In this document: positions 16,891 to 25,310 of the stretch, piece by piece | How positions within the stretch are numbered: the first letter of the stretch is position 1 | Layout: each line of letters opens with the position of its first letter | Source of the DNA: a virus | IMG/VR virus record: IMGVR_UViG_3300044640_002737 | Coordinates: 124,001 to 188,000 of that record | DNA: 64,000 nt | Direction: 5' to 3' (one strand) | Notes under the pieces: generated by a model | Databases searched by the model: none | Seen by the model: only the letters and a program-made list of their open reading frames with translations | What the model was told of the DNA's origin: nothing | Position numbers and translations under genes: made by a program

Positions 16891-17778
16891 TTAGAAAACG
16901 TTAAGTTGCTTTAGTCTATGTAATTCATTATCGTTACGTAGGCTAAATTCAGGATCGTTCACATCTGAATATGAATTAGTGCAGAATATTCCTGTGAATG
17001 CATCATTCAGTGGTTTTAATCCTGCTGAGAAGATTCCATGGGTAACAATTAAATAGATGTCAGAAATCGCGTTATGTTTACGGATCTCCTTTGCCAATTC
17101 GATGAAGGTTCTTCCACCGTCACAGATATCGTCGACAATTACAAATTTATGATCTTCACCATATTGATCGATATTAGGAATTTCTGTATGTGTGATTTTC
17201 CCAGTTTCGATGTCCCTATGCTTCATAGCAGTAACCACATTTTCGATGGCGAATTTCTGAGCAACATCAAAGATTTTTTTGTAAGCCCCAGCATCAGGTG
17301 AAACAAGAACCACTCTTCTTTGAGCACCATCTTTATTATCGATTGGAGGTAGTGCAAATTTTACAAGTCGATGATTATCTTCCTTAACGTAATTATTTAA
17401 GCAAGCTTCGAGTACGTCCGAGTGAGGATCAAGTACATTTACCGATTCGAAATTTTGTGAATTGATAATAGGACAGATTACATTTTTTAGATAGTTCGTG
17501 GATCCTTGAACGAATTTACGATCTGAACGAGCACCTACAAAATAAGGAGAATACAAATGAATTTCTTTAGTACCAAGATCTCGTAAAGCTTGTGTTGCAC
17601 AAACGATAAGTTCTAAATCCTTAAAAGAATTTAGACGGGACTTAATTTTTACGGGATGAGATATATCAGATGCATTTGTACAATCAGTGATTGTTACTGA
17701 TTGCTGTCCATCAGGGAATTTTGAGATTTGAAATTTAATGTCGGACTTTTCATTGTCCGTGAGATTTAAGATGTACAT
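16891..17778 (-). CDS. prs: ribose-phosphate pyrophosphokinase family protein (Prs or Adps), 295 aa
   Basis: PRPP-binding loop VIVDDICDGGRTF at residues 213-225; flexible-loop region SPYFVGARSDRKF near 77-89 (canonical YFGYARQDRK); LDPHSD near 116-121 where cellular enzymes have DLHA. Length is slightly shorter than the usual 310-320. Classical Prs makes PRPP from ribose-5-phosphate and ATP. In NARP1 phages the homologue Adps pyrophosphorylates ADP-ribose instead. The two departures from canonical substrate motifs fit a specialised member, but that is inference. It pairs functionally with NAMPT-family gene at 10.7-12.2 kb and lies next to the macro gene. Confidence 0.92.
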   Translation of the reverse strand: MYILNLTDNEKSDIKFQISKFPDGQQSVTITDCTNASDISHPVKIKSRLNSFKDLELIVCATQALRDLGTKEIHLYSPYFVGARSDRKFVQGSTNYLKNVICPIINSQNFESVNVLDPHSDVLEACLNNYVKEDNHRLVKFALPPIDNKDGAQRRVVLVSPDAGAYKKIFDVAQKFAIENVVTAMKHRDIETGKITHTEIPNIDQYGEDHKFVIVDDICDGGRTFIELAKEIRKHNAISDIYLIVTHGIFSAGLKPLNDAFTGIFCTNSYSDVNDPEFSLRNDNELHRLKQLNVF

Positions 17779-17780
17779 AT

Positions 17781-18395
17781 TTATTTTTTATATTTTTTAA
17801 GAATTGAATCTAATTTTTCGTCGCTATAATTTTTTATTGACTGCTCCAGTATCTGAGATTTTAGATCTAGCTTTTTAGTTATCTGCCACCAATTACATCT
17901 TAGATATTCCAGGAGTAATGATTCAATAACGTGTGTTCTTTCTTGATAAATCTCAGCGATACACATTACATCCGATAATATGCTTTCGTCATATTTAACG
18001 ACTATTTTCTCAACTGGTTTGACGTTAGCTATTCTTTCGGCTATTATATCATTGACTTCCTTGTCATCGGTGCTTCTAGTTAACTGTATTAAAACAGATT
18101 GTAGTAAATCTTTTAATACCCAATTATCAATTGCAACTGGAAGTTTTAGTGTTGCTGTGCCAAATAATTTCTTAGAGCTATTTAGAGAATATATGACTGA
18201 ATTGTTCTGATCTGCACCAATAGAATTCAATAGCTCCCTTGCTTCACTGTGAGTTTTACCAACTATAGCATATCTTCCCTCATAGTTCATAATTCCCTCC
18301 GTCATCAATCTGGTATGACCAACACCCCTCGGTGAAAGAAGCTCAACTAAAAATGATAGTTGAGCTTCTAGCTTTTCCTTATTTACCTTGCTCAT
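17781..18395 (-). CDS. hypothetical protein, 204 aa
   Basis: Near the N-terminus PRGVGHTRLMTEG resembles a degenerate P-loop found in some phage proteins, but the lysine of Walker A is missing. The C-terminal half is helical (ILSDVMCIAEIYQERTHVIE). It lies two bases upstream of Prs and overlaps the previous gene by 17 bases. Function unknown. Confidence 0.65.
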   Translation of the reverse strand: MSKVNKEKLEAQLSFLVELLSPRGVGHTRLMTEGIMNYEGRYAIVGKTHSEARELLNSIGADQNNSVIYSLNSSKKLFGTATLKLPVAIDNWVLKDLLQSVLIQLTRSTDDKEVNDIIAERIANVKPVEKIVVKYDESILSDVMCIAEIYQERTHVIESLLLEYLRCNWWQITKKLDLKSQILEQSIKNYSDEKLDSILKKYKK

Positions 18396-18963
18396 CCTGT
18401 GGATTGTTTTTGGAATTAACCCATTCGATCTTAGGACAGTATTTATTATATTTTGCCTTGGCGAAAGCTACGATGATGTTATCGGTTTTTTCTTTTGACT
18501 TATACCATCTTCTACCATTCTCGTCTATATAGTAATCCCTCTTTTCCTTATATCTTTCAATCAGATATTTAATTCCATGATATCCACCTACTAAGATAGC
18601 TCCTATCCAGAAAATAATCCCGCCTGGCAGGATGGCATAAAAAAATCCGGTTTCACCATAGTCAACAAATAGAGCCCCAACTGCTGTTCCCATACAAAGA
18701 ACAATAAATCCAGCCAGATAGAAGCCAAAGCTTATCCCCATTCTAGCACCAGTTGAATGATCACCATTGGAGTAATTCTTGTTAAAGACCTCCATGATCA
18801 ATATGTTTGGTATGCAAAATGCTGCATAAGGGATAAGAAGCAAATATGCTAACACGAGTTTCCAAAAATATGGACAAAGATTTCCTGGAAGATCCTTATA
18901 ATCTTCAAGACCATAGAACCATCTGTACAACTTAACACTGATTGAATTTTGATTTAATTTCAT
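18379..18963 (-). CDS. multi-pass membrane protein, 194 aa
   Basis: Three hydrophobic spans at about residues 32-56, 75-98 and 104-128, then a basic helix and a soluble tail containing RRWYKSKEKTDN. The segment LPGNLCPYFWKLVLAYLL is a pattern I have seen in phage membrane proteins, but no function is known. Operon position suggests expression with Prs and macro genes. Confidence 0.7.
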   Translation of the reverse strand: MKLNQNSISVKLYRWFYGLEDYKDLPGNLCPYFWKLVLAYLLLIPYAAFCIPNILIMEVFNKNYSNGDHSTGARMGISFGFYLAGFIVLCMGTAVGALFVDYGETGFFYAILPGGIIFWIGAILVGGYHGIKYLIERYKEKRDYYIDENGRRWYKSKEKTDNIIVAFAKAKYNKYCPKIEWVNSKNNPQDEQGK

Positions 18964-18981
18964 TTTTTACAATTTATTTTA

Positions 18982-19758
18982 TTATTTACTTACTCCTACC
19001 CATGCATCATCAGATGATAGCATTTTTTCTATTTTAACTTTATTCTTAGCGTAATTAAGAGCATCAGAAAATACCTCCTCCGTGCATCCTCTTTCGTTTC
19101 TTTCACCCTTCCAGCCGAATATTGGTATTGTTATAGTTTCTACTGGTTCGATTAATTTAACCTTGCCTGCTTTAACTACAAATTCAACTACGGGTTTTAT
19201 TGTGGTATTGTCTTCGTCATCACTACAGGATTCTTCGTTCATTATTTGACATCTTAGATCTAGAAAGGGAAACTCTCTGGCAATTATTTTCCATTCTTCA
19301 TAGACTTCGCTAACACTAGGATATTTTCCTATATTGTATTCTGAAGTTCCTATTGTCCCGTCCCAGTTGCACCATCCATGTGCACCACCTACCCACGATG
19401 AAGCTATTCTGGAGTTTCGTAGATATTCTAAACCCTCTATGGATCCAACTGAATCCTCGTATTCACCCTTTATCTCCCATAATCTGGTATGGTCATTCTC
19501 AGAAATCCCGTGTTTTTCTCTAAGTTCTTCATCGATTTGATCATAACGTCTCCTACCATTTCCCTTTGATATGCTGGAATCTATATCGTAAAATTTGGTC
19601 TGAATAAATTCTTCCCATTCCCGATCATTGCAACTTAAATAAAGAGAATCTGTTCTGATTAGTATCTCCTTGGCTTGATCCTTGGTTACTGGTTCTCCCT
19701 TAACGACCAAAGCTGGCCATTTGATAAGTACTATATTTAGTAAATCTGACTCCGTCAT
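18982..19758 (-). CDS. conserved hypothetical phage protein, 258 aa
   Basis: Starts with IKWPALVVKGEPVTKDQAKE and contains SSWVGGAHGWCNWDGTI and IPIFGWKGERNE, a set I associate with a family of uncharacterised phage/bacterial proteins. Soluble, acidic, Trp-rich. First gene of its unit, with a CCG-type promoter 15 bases upstream. Function unknown. Confidence 0.7.
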   Translation of the reverse strand: MTESDLLNIVLIKWPALVVKGEPVTKDQAKEILIRTDSLYLSCNDREWEEFIQTKFYDIDSSISKGNGRRRYDQIDEELREKHGISENDHTRLWEIKGEYEDSVGSIEGLEYLRNSRIASSWVGGAHGWCNWDGTIGTSEYNIGKYPSVSEVYEEWKIIAREFPFLDLRCQIMNEESCSDDEDNTTIKPVVEFVVKAGKVKLIEPVETITIPIFGWKGERNERGCTEEVFSDALNYAKNKVKIEKMLSSDDAWVGVSK

Positions 19759-19772
19759 AGTTATTAATTTTG

Positions 19773-19804
19773 GTAAATGTAATGATAATTTACGGGATTA
19801 AAAA
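19773..19804 (-). promoter_or_regulatory. CCG-N11 promoter of the Prs-macro unit
   Basis: TTTTAATCCCG, 11 bases, TACATTTAC on the minus strand. It drives 19758 down to 16170. Confidence 0.75.
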
Positions 19805-19811
19805 TTAATTC

Positions 19812-20288
19812 CTATGCAATTTCAATCCATGACATTTCTAATTTTTCCAATTCTAAATTAACTGCAGGAATTACATCAACTGATATTAGGTTTTCCACGA
19901 TAATTTCTCCGGTATCCGGATTTACACGACCGCTAATTGTTGGTATTAATTTACCTTCGCCGGATTTTAGCATGGAAACTGCCTTCTTACCCCATTTGTT
20001 ATTGGAGAATTTGAAAATTCCAATAAGAAATCCATCTTTTATGTACATATGATCTATTGAATGTGATAATCCATTCCCAACCACTTGAACCATTGCAGTT
20101 CTATATTCTCCATCTTTGGATTCTGAGTCTGCTATCTCTCCCCACATTTTTCTTCCATACCTATCACCATACTCCTTATAATATAGATCAAGTATCAGAT
20201 TTACTGAATATTGTGTGTAGATATTACCTCTGGCTGTTTTTTTACCTATCTCAATAATAGGGATTTCTAATATTTGACTGTGGTCCAT
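19812..20288 (-). CDS. hypothetical protein with prohead-protease-like layout, 158 aa
   Basis: ARGNIYTQYSVNLIL, MWGEIADSE, LSHSIDHMYIKDGFLIGIF, TISGRVNPDTGEI and ISVDVIPA occur in the order and spacing of phage prohead proteases (new-start motif, GE loop, SH strand, S-x-RG-like strand, final VDVIP). The key catalytic serine context is not clearly conserved, so the assignment is weak. It is the last gene of the long 25.3-19.8 kb unit. Confidence 0.4.
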   Translation of the reverse strand: MDHSQILEIPIIEIGKKTARGNIYTQYSVNLILDLYYKEYGDRYGRKMWGEIADSESKDGEYRTAMVQVVGNGLSHSIDHMYIKDGFLIGIFKFSNNKWGKKAVSMLKSGEGKLIPTISGRVNPDTGEIIVENLISVDVIPAVNLELEKLEMSWIEIA

Positions 20289-20290
20289 TA

Positions 20291-20542
20291 TTAGAAAACA
20301 TTTGTTATTTGCCTTGTTATAATAGCCGAATCTTCCTCTCTGGATTCTATCCCCAGTGAATCTGATTTTCCGTAAGCTTTTGCTACTATTATCGTGTCGC
20401 CGTAACTATCAACCTCGGTTGCAAAGGCAACGAAACCAGCTCCCTCAGCCTTTTTATTATACCCAACCATTTCGCTGTGCTTAATAGCAGCGGAGAAAAC
20501 TATTGCGCTTCCTCCGATTATTACATATTTTGCTCTGTACAT
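20291..20542 (-). CDS. small hypothetical protein, 83 aa
   Basis: Opens YRAKYVIIGGSAIVFSAAIKHSEM, then a Gly/Val-rich beta segment; looks like a small barrel or sandwich. Two bases upstream of the prohead-protease-like gene and directly after the Thg1 stop. Such small phage proteins of the KYVI(I/V)GG type are common but uncharacterised. Confidence 0.65.
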   Translation of the reverse strand: MYRAKYVIIGGSAIVFSAAIKHSEMVGYNKKAEGAGFVAFATEVDSYGDTIIVAKAYGKSDSLGIESREEDSAIITRQITNVF

Positions 20543-21400
20543 TTAAACTGATTTTATTTCTTTGTTTAGAATATCTCTAAGAAAATCTTTGTCTTGAGTG
20601 AACGTTGGGGTTTCAATAACTTCCCATACATTTCTAGTAAAAATGTGTTCAGACGGGATGTAAGATGTATTAGGATCATAATAATTTGAGGTCTTTGTAA
20701 ATAACTTTTCTACTTTGCCAATTACTGCTCCTCTTTTCTTACGAAAATCATAGTCATTCCAATTGATTCCTTTCTGAAAGATTAGGTCTTGCATTCCATC
20801 AGTCTTAACCCCATGTAGTTCTTTTGTACTATAAAGGCTTTGTGCAACCGAAGAAATTGAGTTTCTTACTGCATCTTGTTGTCTCCAAATAAAATAGTTG
20901 CAAACCTCGTCGATAAAAGGGATTTGGAATACCCTAGCGTCAAACTCAGCTTTCTTGATTTTAGATAGAAATTCTAATATCTCATCGGCATTCATCTGTA
21001 ATGGCGTATCGAATAGACATTCATATTGTCTAAAAGCTCTAGCAATCCTTAATTCATTAAATTTAGCTGTTGCCATAGAAGCAGCTACAGACGCCATTTT
21101 CTGTAGGTTGTTATCAAACCAAGCATGTGTTCCTAGATCATCGAAGTCAGTTAGAACTAAACTAATCTCGTCTGATTGTACATAACCTAATTTAGCTCCT
21201 TGAATGTTTTTGCAAAGGTATGCAGTGGTAGCATTCATGTCATTGATTAGTCCTTCGTCGAAAGGTCTTTCTAATCCCTTTGTGTAATTACTAAATGACT
21301 TGCCGTCAATTCTTATGATTGTGTAAGTTCTTCTTGTTAACTTGTATCGAGTTCTATCTTCATAAAAAGATTTCATACGATCTCCGATTGGGTCTTTCAT
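20543..21400 (-). CDS. Thg1-like tRNA 5'-end nucleotidyltransferase, 285 aa
   Basis: IIRIDGKSFSNYTKG (metal ligand D32) and LGYVQSDEISLVL (D77) are the palm-domain motifs of tRNA-His guanylyltransferase family proteins, spaced as in Thg1. The middle part ECLFDTPLQMN and the FIWRQQDAVRNSISSVAQS helix also fit the family. Bacterial and phage members (TLPs) usually add bases 3'-5' to repair truncated tRNA 5' ends. The window has other tRNA-repair genes, supporting a repair role. Confidence 0.9.
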   Translation of the reverse strand: MKDPIGDRMKSFYEDRTRYKLTRRTYTIIRIDGKSFSNYTKGLERPFDEGLINDMNATTAYLCKNIQGAKLGYVQSDEISLVLTDFDDLGTHAWFDNNLQKMASVAASMATAKFNELRIARAFRQYECLFDTPLQMNADEILEFLSKIKKAEFDARVFQIPFIDEVCNYFIWRQQDAVRNSISSVAQSLYSTKELHGVKTDGMQDLIFQKGINWNDYDFRKKRGAVIGKVEKLFTKTSNYYDPNTSYIPSEHIFTRNVWEVIETPTFTQDKDFLRDILNKEIKSV

Positions 21401-21410
21401 ATTTGTAAAA

Positions 21411-22448
21411 TTAAAAAATCATAAATTCAAAATTAATTCCTTTATCTAAAACAGCTTTTCTTTTAGCTTCGTTTTTTTCTAAATCAAGCTTAATCGTGTA
21501 GGCTGACTTAACTTCAACAATTTTATTTTCTGATACTATGTAAATATCAGGATGATATACTTTTTTTCCACCTTCGAAAAAGTATTCGATTCTACCTATA
21601 ATAGTTTTTATCTCTTTAGTCCCTATAATCAAATCATTTTCATTATAGGACTCCAGTAATTTATCTAAAGCAAAATTCTCATATCCTTGAACCTTAACAA
21701 TTTTACCACTGGGTAATTTATATTCTTTGAAACGATAAGAGTTTTTCATGCATTTATCAAAAACTTCCTCATTTTGCATCGGATGGTCGGTACCAAAATT
21801 ATTATTTGAATTCTCTTTCATTTTTTCATATCTTCCTTCTATTTTAGAATTATGATCGATGTTGTATTTAGAGGTCAAAGTTTCTATGGTTTTTTGTTTA
21901 ATTGCGGGGTTTTGCAAAGGACTTTTACTTCCATATCTTTCAATATTGGTATCTTCAGTCTTCTTTTTTATCAAATCACTTTTTGCTGGATTCGATTCTC
22001 CGTATCGTTCAAGAGAAGTTTCCCTATACTTTTCTAAATAGCTTTTAGTTTTAGAATAATGATCTACACCATATTTTTTATTCATTGTATTTTTATACTT
22101 TTCCTTAAAATAATCAGTTTTAGAAACATTTGTAGAACCAAATTTCTTTAAGTTTGTTTCCTCCTTTTTCTTTTTTAAGAATTCACTAGAATCCATGCAT
22201 TTTTTAGAACAAAAGGTAGAATCAATCCTAGACATAGGATTTGAACATTCGATACATTTTTTAGATTCGGTTATCCCATTTATGTAGTGATATGCTCGAT
22301 CAATTATTCTTGGATTTGTCTCATCTAAGAATTTTGTATTTTCGCAAATCTCATCATATAGTTCTTTATACATTTTTTTACAACCTTTAGAAAAATGTAA
22401 CCCGCTCTTTCCTTCTATGATTGATCGTATTACTGATTTTGAATCCAT
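21411..22448 (-). CDS. free-standing homing-type endonuclease with repeated DNA-binding modules, 345 aa
   Basis: A zinc knuckle (CIECSNPM...FCSKKC, about residues 64-81) precedes six or seven repeats of about 18-20 residues with the core T-x3-(K/R)(Y/F)G-x-(D/S/T), each starting near EKY/KKT. The C-terminal domain YHPDIYIVSENKIVEVKSAYT has the D-(x)n-ExK spacing of PD-(D/E)XK nucleases. This repeat-plus-nuclease layout is typical of phage intron/intergenic homing enzymes. It interrupts a run of small genes next to Thg1. The cognate target cannot be told from sequence. Confidence 0.75.
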   Translation of the reverse strand: MDSKSVIRSIIEGKSGLHFSKGCKKMYKELYDEICENTKFLDETNPRIIDRAYHYINGITESKKCIECSNPMSRIDSTFCSKKCMDSSEFLKKKKEETNLKKFGSTNVSKTDYFKEKYKNTMNKKYGVDHYSKTKSYLEKYRETSLERYGESNPAKSDLIKKKTEDTNIERYGSKSPLQNPAIKQKTIETLTSKYNIDHNSKIEGRYEKMKENSNNNFGTDHPMQNEEVFDKCMKNSYRFKEYKLPSGKIVKVQGYENFALDKLLESYNENDLIIGTKEIKTIIGRIEYFFEGGKKVYHPDIYIVSENKIVEVKSAYTIKLDLEKNEAKRKAVLDKGINFEFMIF

Positions 22449-22533
22449 AGTTTTTTTATTTTATATATCCAAATCATTAATGCTTTTCCATCAATTCCGA
22501 TAAATTTATTTTAGCGGATGCGGGTTAAAAATA

Positions 22534-22737
22534 TTAATCTATATACTTTCTAATCATTTTTGTTTCTCTTTTATTTAAAATGATTATGTATTTTGTACCT
22601 TTTTTAGTTTGGTAAACCTGATATCTATTACCATTCTCATAGTGCCATTTATCGGTATAACTGTGATCTTTTATTCTCATTTCAACATTACATGAAATCG
22701 AGAGTATAGCTATTGCTATTAAAATTAATTGTCTCAT
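22534..22737 (-). CDS. small lipoprotein, 67 aa
   Basis: Signal peptide MRQLILIAIAILSISC with lipobox cysteine at residue 16. The mature 50 residues are basic and end in a helix. Probably anchored in the host envelope. Overlaps the upstream gene by one base (TAATG). Family unknown. Confidence 0.7.
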   Translation of the reverse strand: MRQLILIAIAILSISCNVEMRIKDHSYTDKWHYENGNRYQVYQTKKGTKYIIILNKRETKMIRKYID

Positions 22738-22985
22738 TATTTAGAGTAGTTTCTATCGATTAAACCAAACCAAGTCAGTATCCCGACCAACTGGAAAATA
22801 TTTAATGATTCAGTGAACATTTCCACATTATCGCCCAGATTGTAATCAGGATACATGAAGATTACTTGGTAGTGATCATCGTGTATCACTACGGTACTTA
22901 GAGCATTGCTAAATGTATTTCCCTCCAGCTCCATGAAAGAATTTCTGAGAAGAAATTCCGACACATATTTACTTCCGTTATCCAT
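22737..22985 (-). CDS. hypothetical protein, 82 aa
   Basis: Not recognised. Soluble with a hydrophobic C-terminal helix (FQLVGILTWFGLI) that could touch a membrane. Overlaps both neighbours (1 base and 8 bases), so coupled translation is likely. Confidence 0.6.
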   Translation of the reverse strand: MDNGSKYVSEFLLRNSFMELEGNTFSNALSTVVIHDDHYQVIFMYPDYNLGDNVEMFTESLNIFQLVGILTWFGLIDRNYSK

Positions 22986-23577
22986 TCTGGTCTGGTTTAA
23001 AATTCTTTAATATGGTTTCCAATGTTGCCTCATATGCTGATGATTTGAATATATCATGCTTCATTTCTTTAGCAGCACCCTCATAAAGCTCAATAGCTTT
23101 TTCTAGACCTTTATAGGTAGCTATCATCTTAGCTGCACCCGGAATTGATGTTGGACTATCAACTACGTGGGTTGCACAGATTTCCTCGATTGTTTCCTTG
23201 ATCTGTTTTTGATAAGATGGTTTCAATCCACCTAGCGCATCCTCCAGCATCTCCGAGAAGCATGTTCCGCCATTATAGAATTGTCCAATGAATGAGATGC
23301 TCCCGTCCGGGTTTCTATCCAGCTTCATGAAATATTCTTCATCCTCTCTTTCCTCGTGATCTATAACTCTATAAAGATCCTCGCCGTGAATGAAATATTC
23401 TTCCTTAGCATCCCCTCTTTTATTTGCATATTCGTTAAAATTATCCCGGAATTCCTCTTTCCAATCTTCACCTAAATCAATATCAAATCTTTTTGCAATT
23501 GTTCTGCAAGTGTCCTCTATATCGTGTTCGATTTTTACGCGATATAATTTACCTGTGTGAAATTCTGTGTAGCTCAT
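22978..23577 (-). CDS. hypothetical protein, 199 aa
   Basis: Acidic and Glu/Tyr rich, without signature motifs. The C-terminal half is helical (KGLEKAIELYEGAAKEMKHD). In the same unit as the lipoprotein genes. No family recognised. Confidence 0.65.
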   Translation of the reverse strand: MSYTEFHTGKLYRVKIEHDIEDTCRTIAKRFDIDLGEDWKEEFRDNFNEYANKRGDAKEEYFIHGEDLYRVIDHEEREDEEYFMKLDRNPDGSISFIGQFYNGGTCFSEMLEDALGGLKPSYQKQIKETIEEICATHVVDSPTSIPGAAKMIATYKGLEKAIELYEGAAKEMKHDIFKSSAYEATLETILKNFKPDQNG

Positions 23578-23587
23578 ATTTTTATTA

Positions 23588-24037
23588 TTATTTTTCGTTA
23601 TCCTCTACTTTATATCCCCAGTTGTGTCCATCTGAGGAGCATGATCCATCAACCGGAACTTTTTTCCAGAATTCCTCCAAAATCTGTGACATGAAAACAA
23701 AATCTGATGGGGTCATTCTAGTTCTAATTGCCATTTCTAGAATGGTGGTAAACAGGGCGGAATCGTGAATTAATAGGTCGCACTTATGTCCCTCCAGATT
23801 ATCCAGTATAGCATCATCGTGCTGGGAGAATCCATAGAATGGTCCGTCGTAATATGTTTCGTATGTTGTTTTTCTGATCCAGCTTAGTTCGGAAAGAACT
23901 TCCTCCACCTTAGGTAGATCAGTATCACGTACCCATCCCAAAATAAGATCTCTGGTTTTTTCTGATTCCTCCAGATGAATCTTATAATCTTTTAATCCAA
24001 GTTCTCCCCAAATTATTTTACTGTATATCGTTTCCAT
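23588..24037 (-). CDS. hypothetical protein, 149 aa
   Basis: Helical protein rich in Trp and Asp (LGWVRDTDLPKVEEVLSELSWI). Unknown family. Ten bases after it lies the next gene of the unit. Confidence 0.65.
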   Translation of the reverse strand: METIYSKIIWGELGLKDYKIHLEESEKTRDLILGWVRDTDLPKVEEVLSELSWIRKTTYETYYDGPFYGFSQHDDAILDNLEGHKCDLLIHDSALFTTILEMAIRTRMTPSDFVFMSQILEEFWKKVPVDGSCSSDGHNWGYKVEDNEK

Positions 24038-24045
24038 TAGTATTA

Positions 24046-24258
24046 TTATTTAATATTATCCCATTCAATATTGGGAAGCACTGGTTTACATTTTTCTATC
24101 GGGTACCAATCTGTTTGATCTACGTTATGAGTTCCCCCTGACCAATCCCCACGAAGTTCTAATTCATCTTCTCGAATTCCAACTACCGTAAAAACTTCTC
24201 CATGGTAGTAGTATTCGGTAGTTACCTTATATCCTAATTTATAATTTTCAGCTAACAT
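24046..24258 (-). CDS. small hypothetical protein, 70 aa
   Basis: Beta-rich small protein (YYYHGEVFTVVGIREDELELRG) resembling an SH3-like barrel of phage minor proteins. Its start overlaps the upstream gene by 11 bases. Function unknown. Confidence 0.6.
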   Translation of the reverse strand: MLAENYKLGYKVTTEYYYHGEVFTVVGIREDELELRGDWSGGTHNVDQTDWYPIEKCKPVLPNIEWDNIK

Positions 24259-24544
24259 TGAATCTTTTTAAAACTTTCATTCTATCAATTTCGAATGCCA
24301 TCTCTTCAAGAACTTTGGTGTCGTAAATGACCTCGTTTGTTTTAGAGTCCATCATTACCCTGTCATATTCCCCAGTCTCCTTGTTTCTTGTAACAAAACA
24401 GAAGATATTTTTTAAGGCATCTTTGTTAAGACCATTATCGCTTTGAGCATACTGAGTACTAGTTTTATCATGAAACCACTCATGGGTTTCAGATTCCCAA
24501 TATAGACCGTCCATTTCTAAGAATTCGTTTCTTTCCTTATTCAT
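24248..24544 (-). CDS. hypothetical protein, 98 aa
   Basis: Not recognised. A TTG at 24553 lies upstream, but the ATG at 24544 (MNKERNEFLEM) is the more likely start. Charged, mixed alpha/beta; no domain seen. In the unit of 25.3-19.8 kb. Confidence 0.6.
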   Translation of the reverse strand: MNKERNEFLEMDGLYWESETHEWFHDKTSTQYAQSDNGLNKDALKNIFCFVTRNKETGEYDRVMMDSKTNEVIYDTKVLEEMAFEIDRMKVLKRFNVS

Positions 24545-24553
24545 ATTCAACAA

Positions 24554-25258
24554 TTAATTTACCAATTCATTCATTATCTTCTCCCTCTCCGCGTCAAGCT
24601 TTTTAAGCTGAGTTTTTAGTTTTTCGATCTTTGAATTTAATACCAATTCTCTTTTCCATAGAGAATAAGTCTTTTTATATTCTGGTGTTCCCTCCTTTAG
24701 AAATGAATCTATATTAAGACCCCATTTTGGCTGGAATGTACCATCATATTTGAAATATGCGGTTTTATATAAACCATAATCACCCGATCCTGTTCTATTG
24801 ATTAACCAGTAGGTGTATTCTTCAAATACTAATTTCTCATCGTTCATTATTAATAGTAGTAAATCATTATCTAGGTTATCCACGAATCTACCAACTCTTT
24901 CCTCAGCAAGTGAGGTGTCTATATAAATTTCGGAGATCTCAACAATTACTGGTTCGTTTAATTCTTCCTTTGGTATGTTCTTAATGAGAGATGAAGTTCC
25001 ACCGTCCCATCCATTAGATCCATTCTTGCCGCCCAATGAATATACATTTAATATGGCTTTGTCTCCGATGCTTATGTGGGTTTCGGTATCAGCTAATTCT
25101 TTAGCTTCCTTATTTATTCTGCGGATTAGTATTTCCTTTACCAATTTCATCGAATCTGAAATGGTTTTTCTCTTCTTGGTTTCTGATTCATATAGAGCCT
25201 TCTTTTTAGCCTCTATTTTTTTAGCTCTTGATAATATCCATTTATCTAATAAACTCAT
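24554..25258 (-). CDS. hypothetical protein with basic N-terminal and C-terminal coiled coils, 234 aa
   Basis: N-terminal Lys/Arg-rich helix (ILSRAKKIEAKKKALYESETKKRK) and C-terminal coiled coil (IEKLKTQLKKLDAEREKIMNE) flank a beta-rich middle with GNGGKNG-like turns. First gene of a long unit, CCG-type promoter 18 bases upstream. The basic helix may bind nucleic acid; nothing more can be said. Confidence 0.65.
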   Translation of the reverse strand: MSLLDKWILSRAKKIEAKKKALYESETKKRKTISDSMKLVKEILIRRINKEAKELADTETHISIGDKAILNVYSLGGKNGSNGWDGGTSSLIKNIPKEELNEPVIVEISEIYIDTSLAEERVGRFVDNLDNDLLLLIMNDEKLVFEEYTYWLINRTGSGDYGLYKTAYFKYDGTFQPKWGLNIDSFLKEGTPEYKKTYSLWKRELVLNSKIEKLKTQLKKLDAEREKIMNELVN

Positions 25259-25275
25259 AATACTTATTATTTTTT

Positions 25276-25308
25276 ACAAATATAGATCAGCATTACGGTA
25301 AATAATAA
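25276..25308 (-). promoter_or_regulatory. CCG-N11 promoter of the 25.3-19.8 kb unit
   Basis: TTATTATTTACCG, 11 bases, TATATTTGT on the minus strand. Confidence 0.75.
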
Positions 25309-25310
25309 TT

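Noticed and set aside
22449-22533. Possible promoter near the homing nuclease (GCGGG and A-run)
   Set aside because: Spacing to any TATATTTG-like box is wrong and the box itself is absent.
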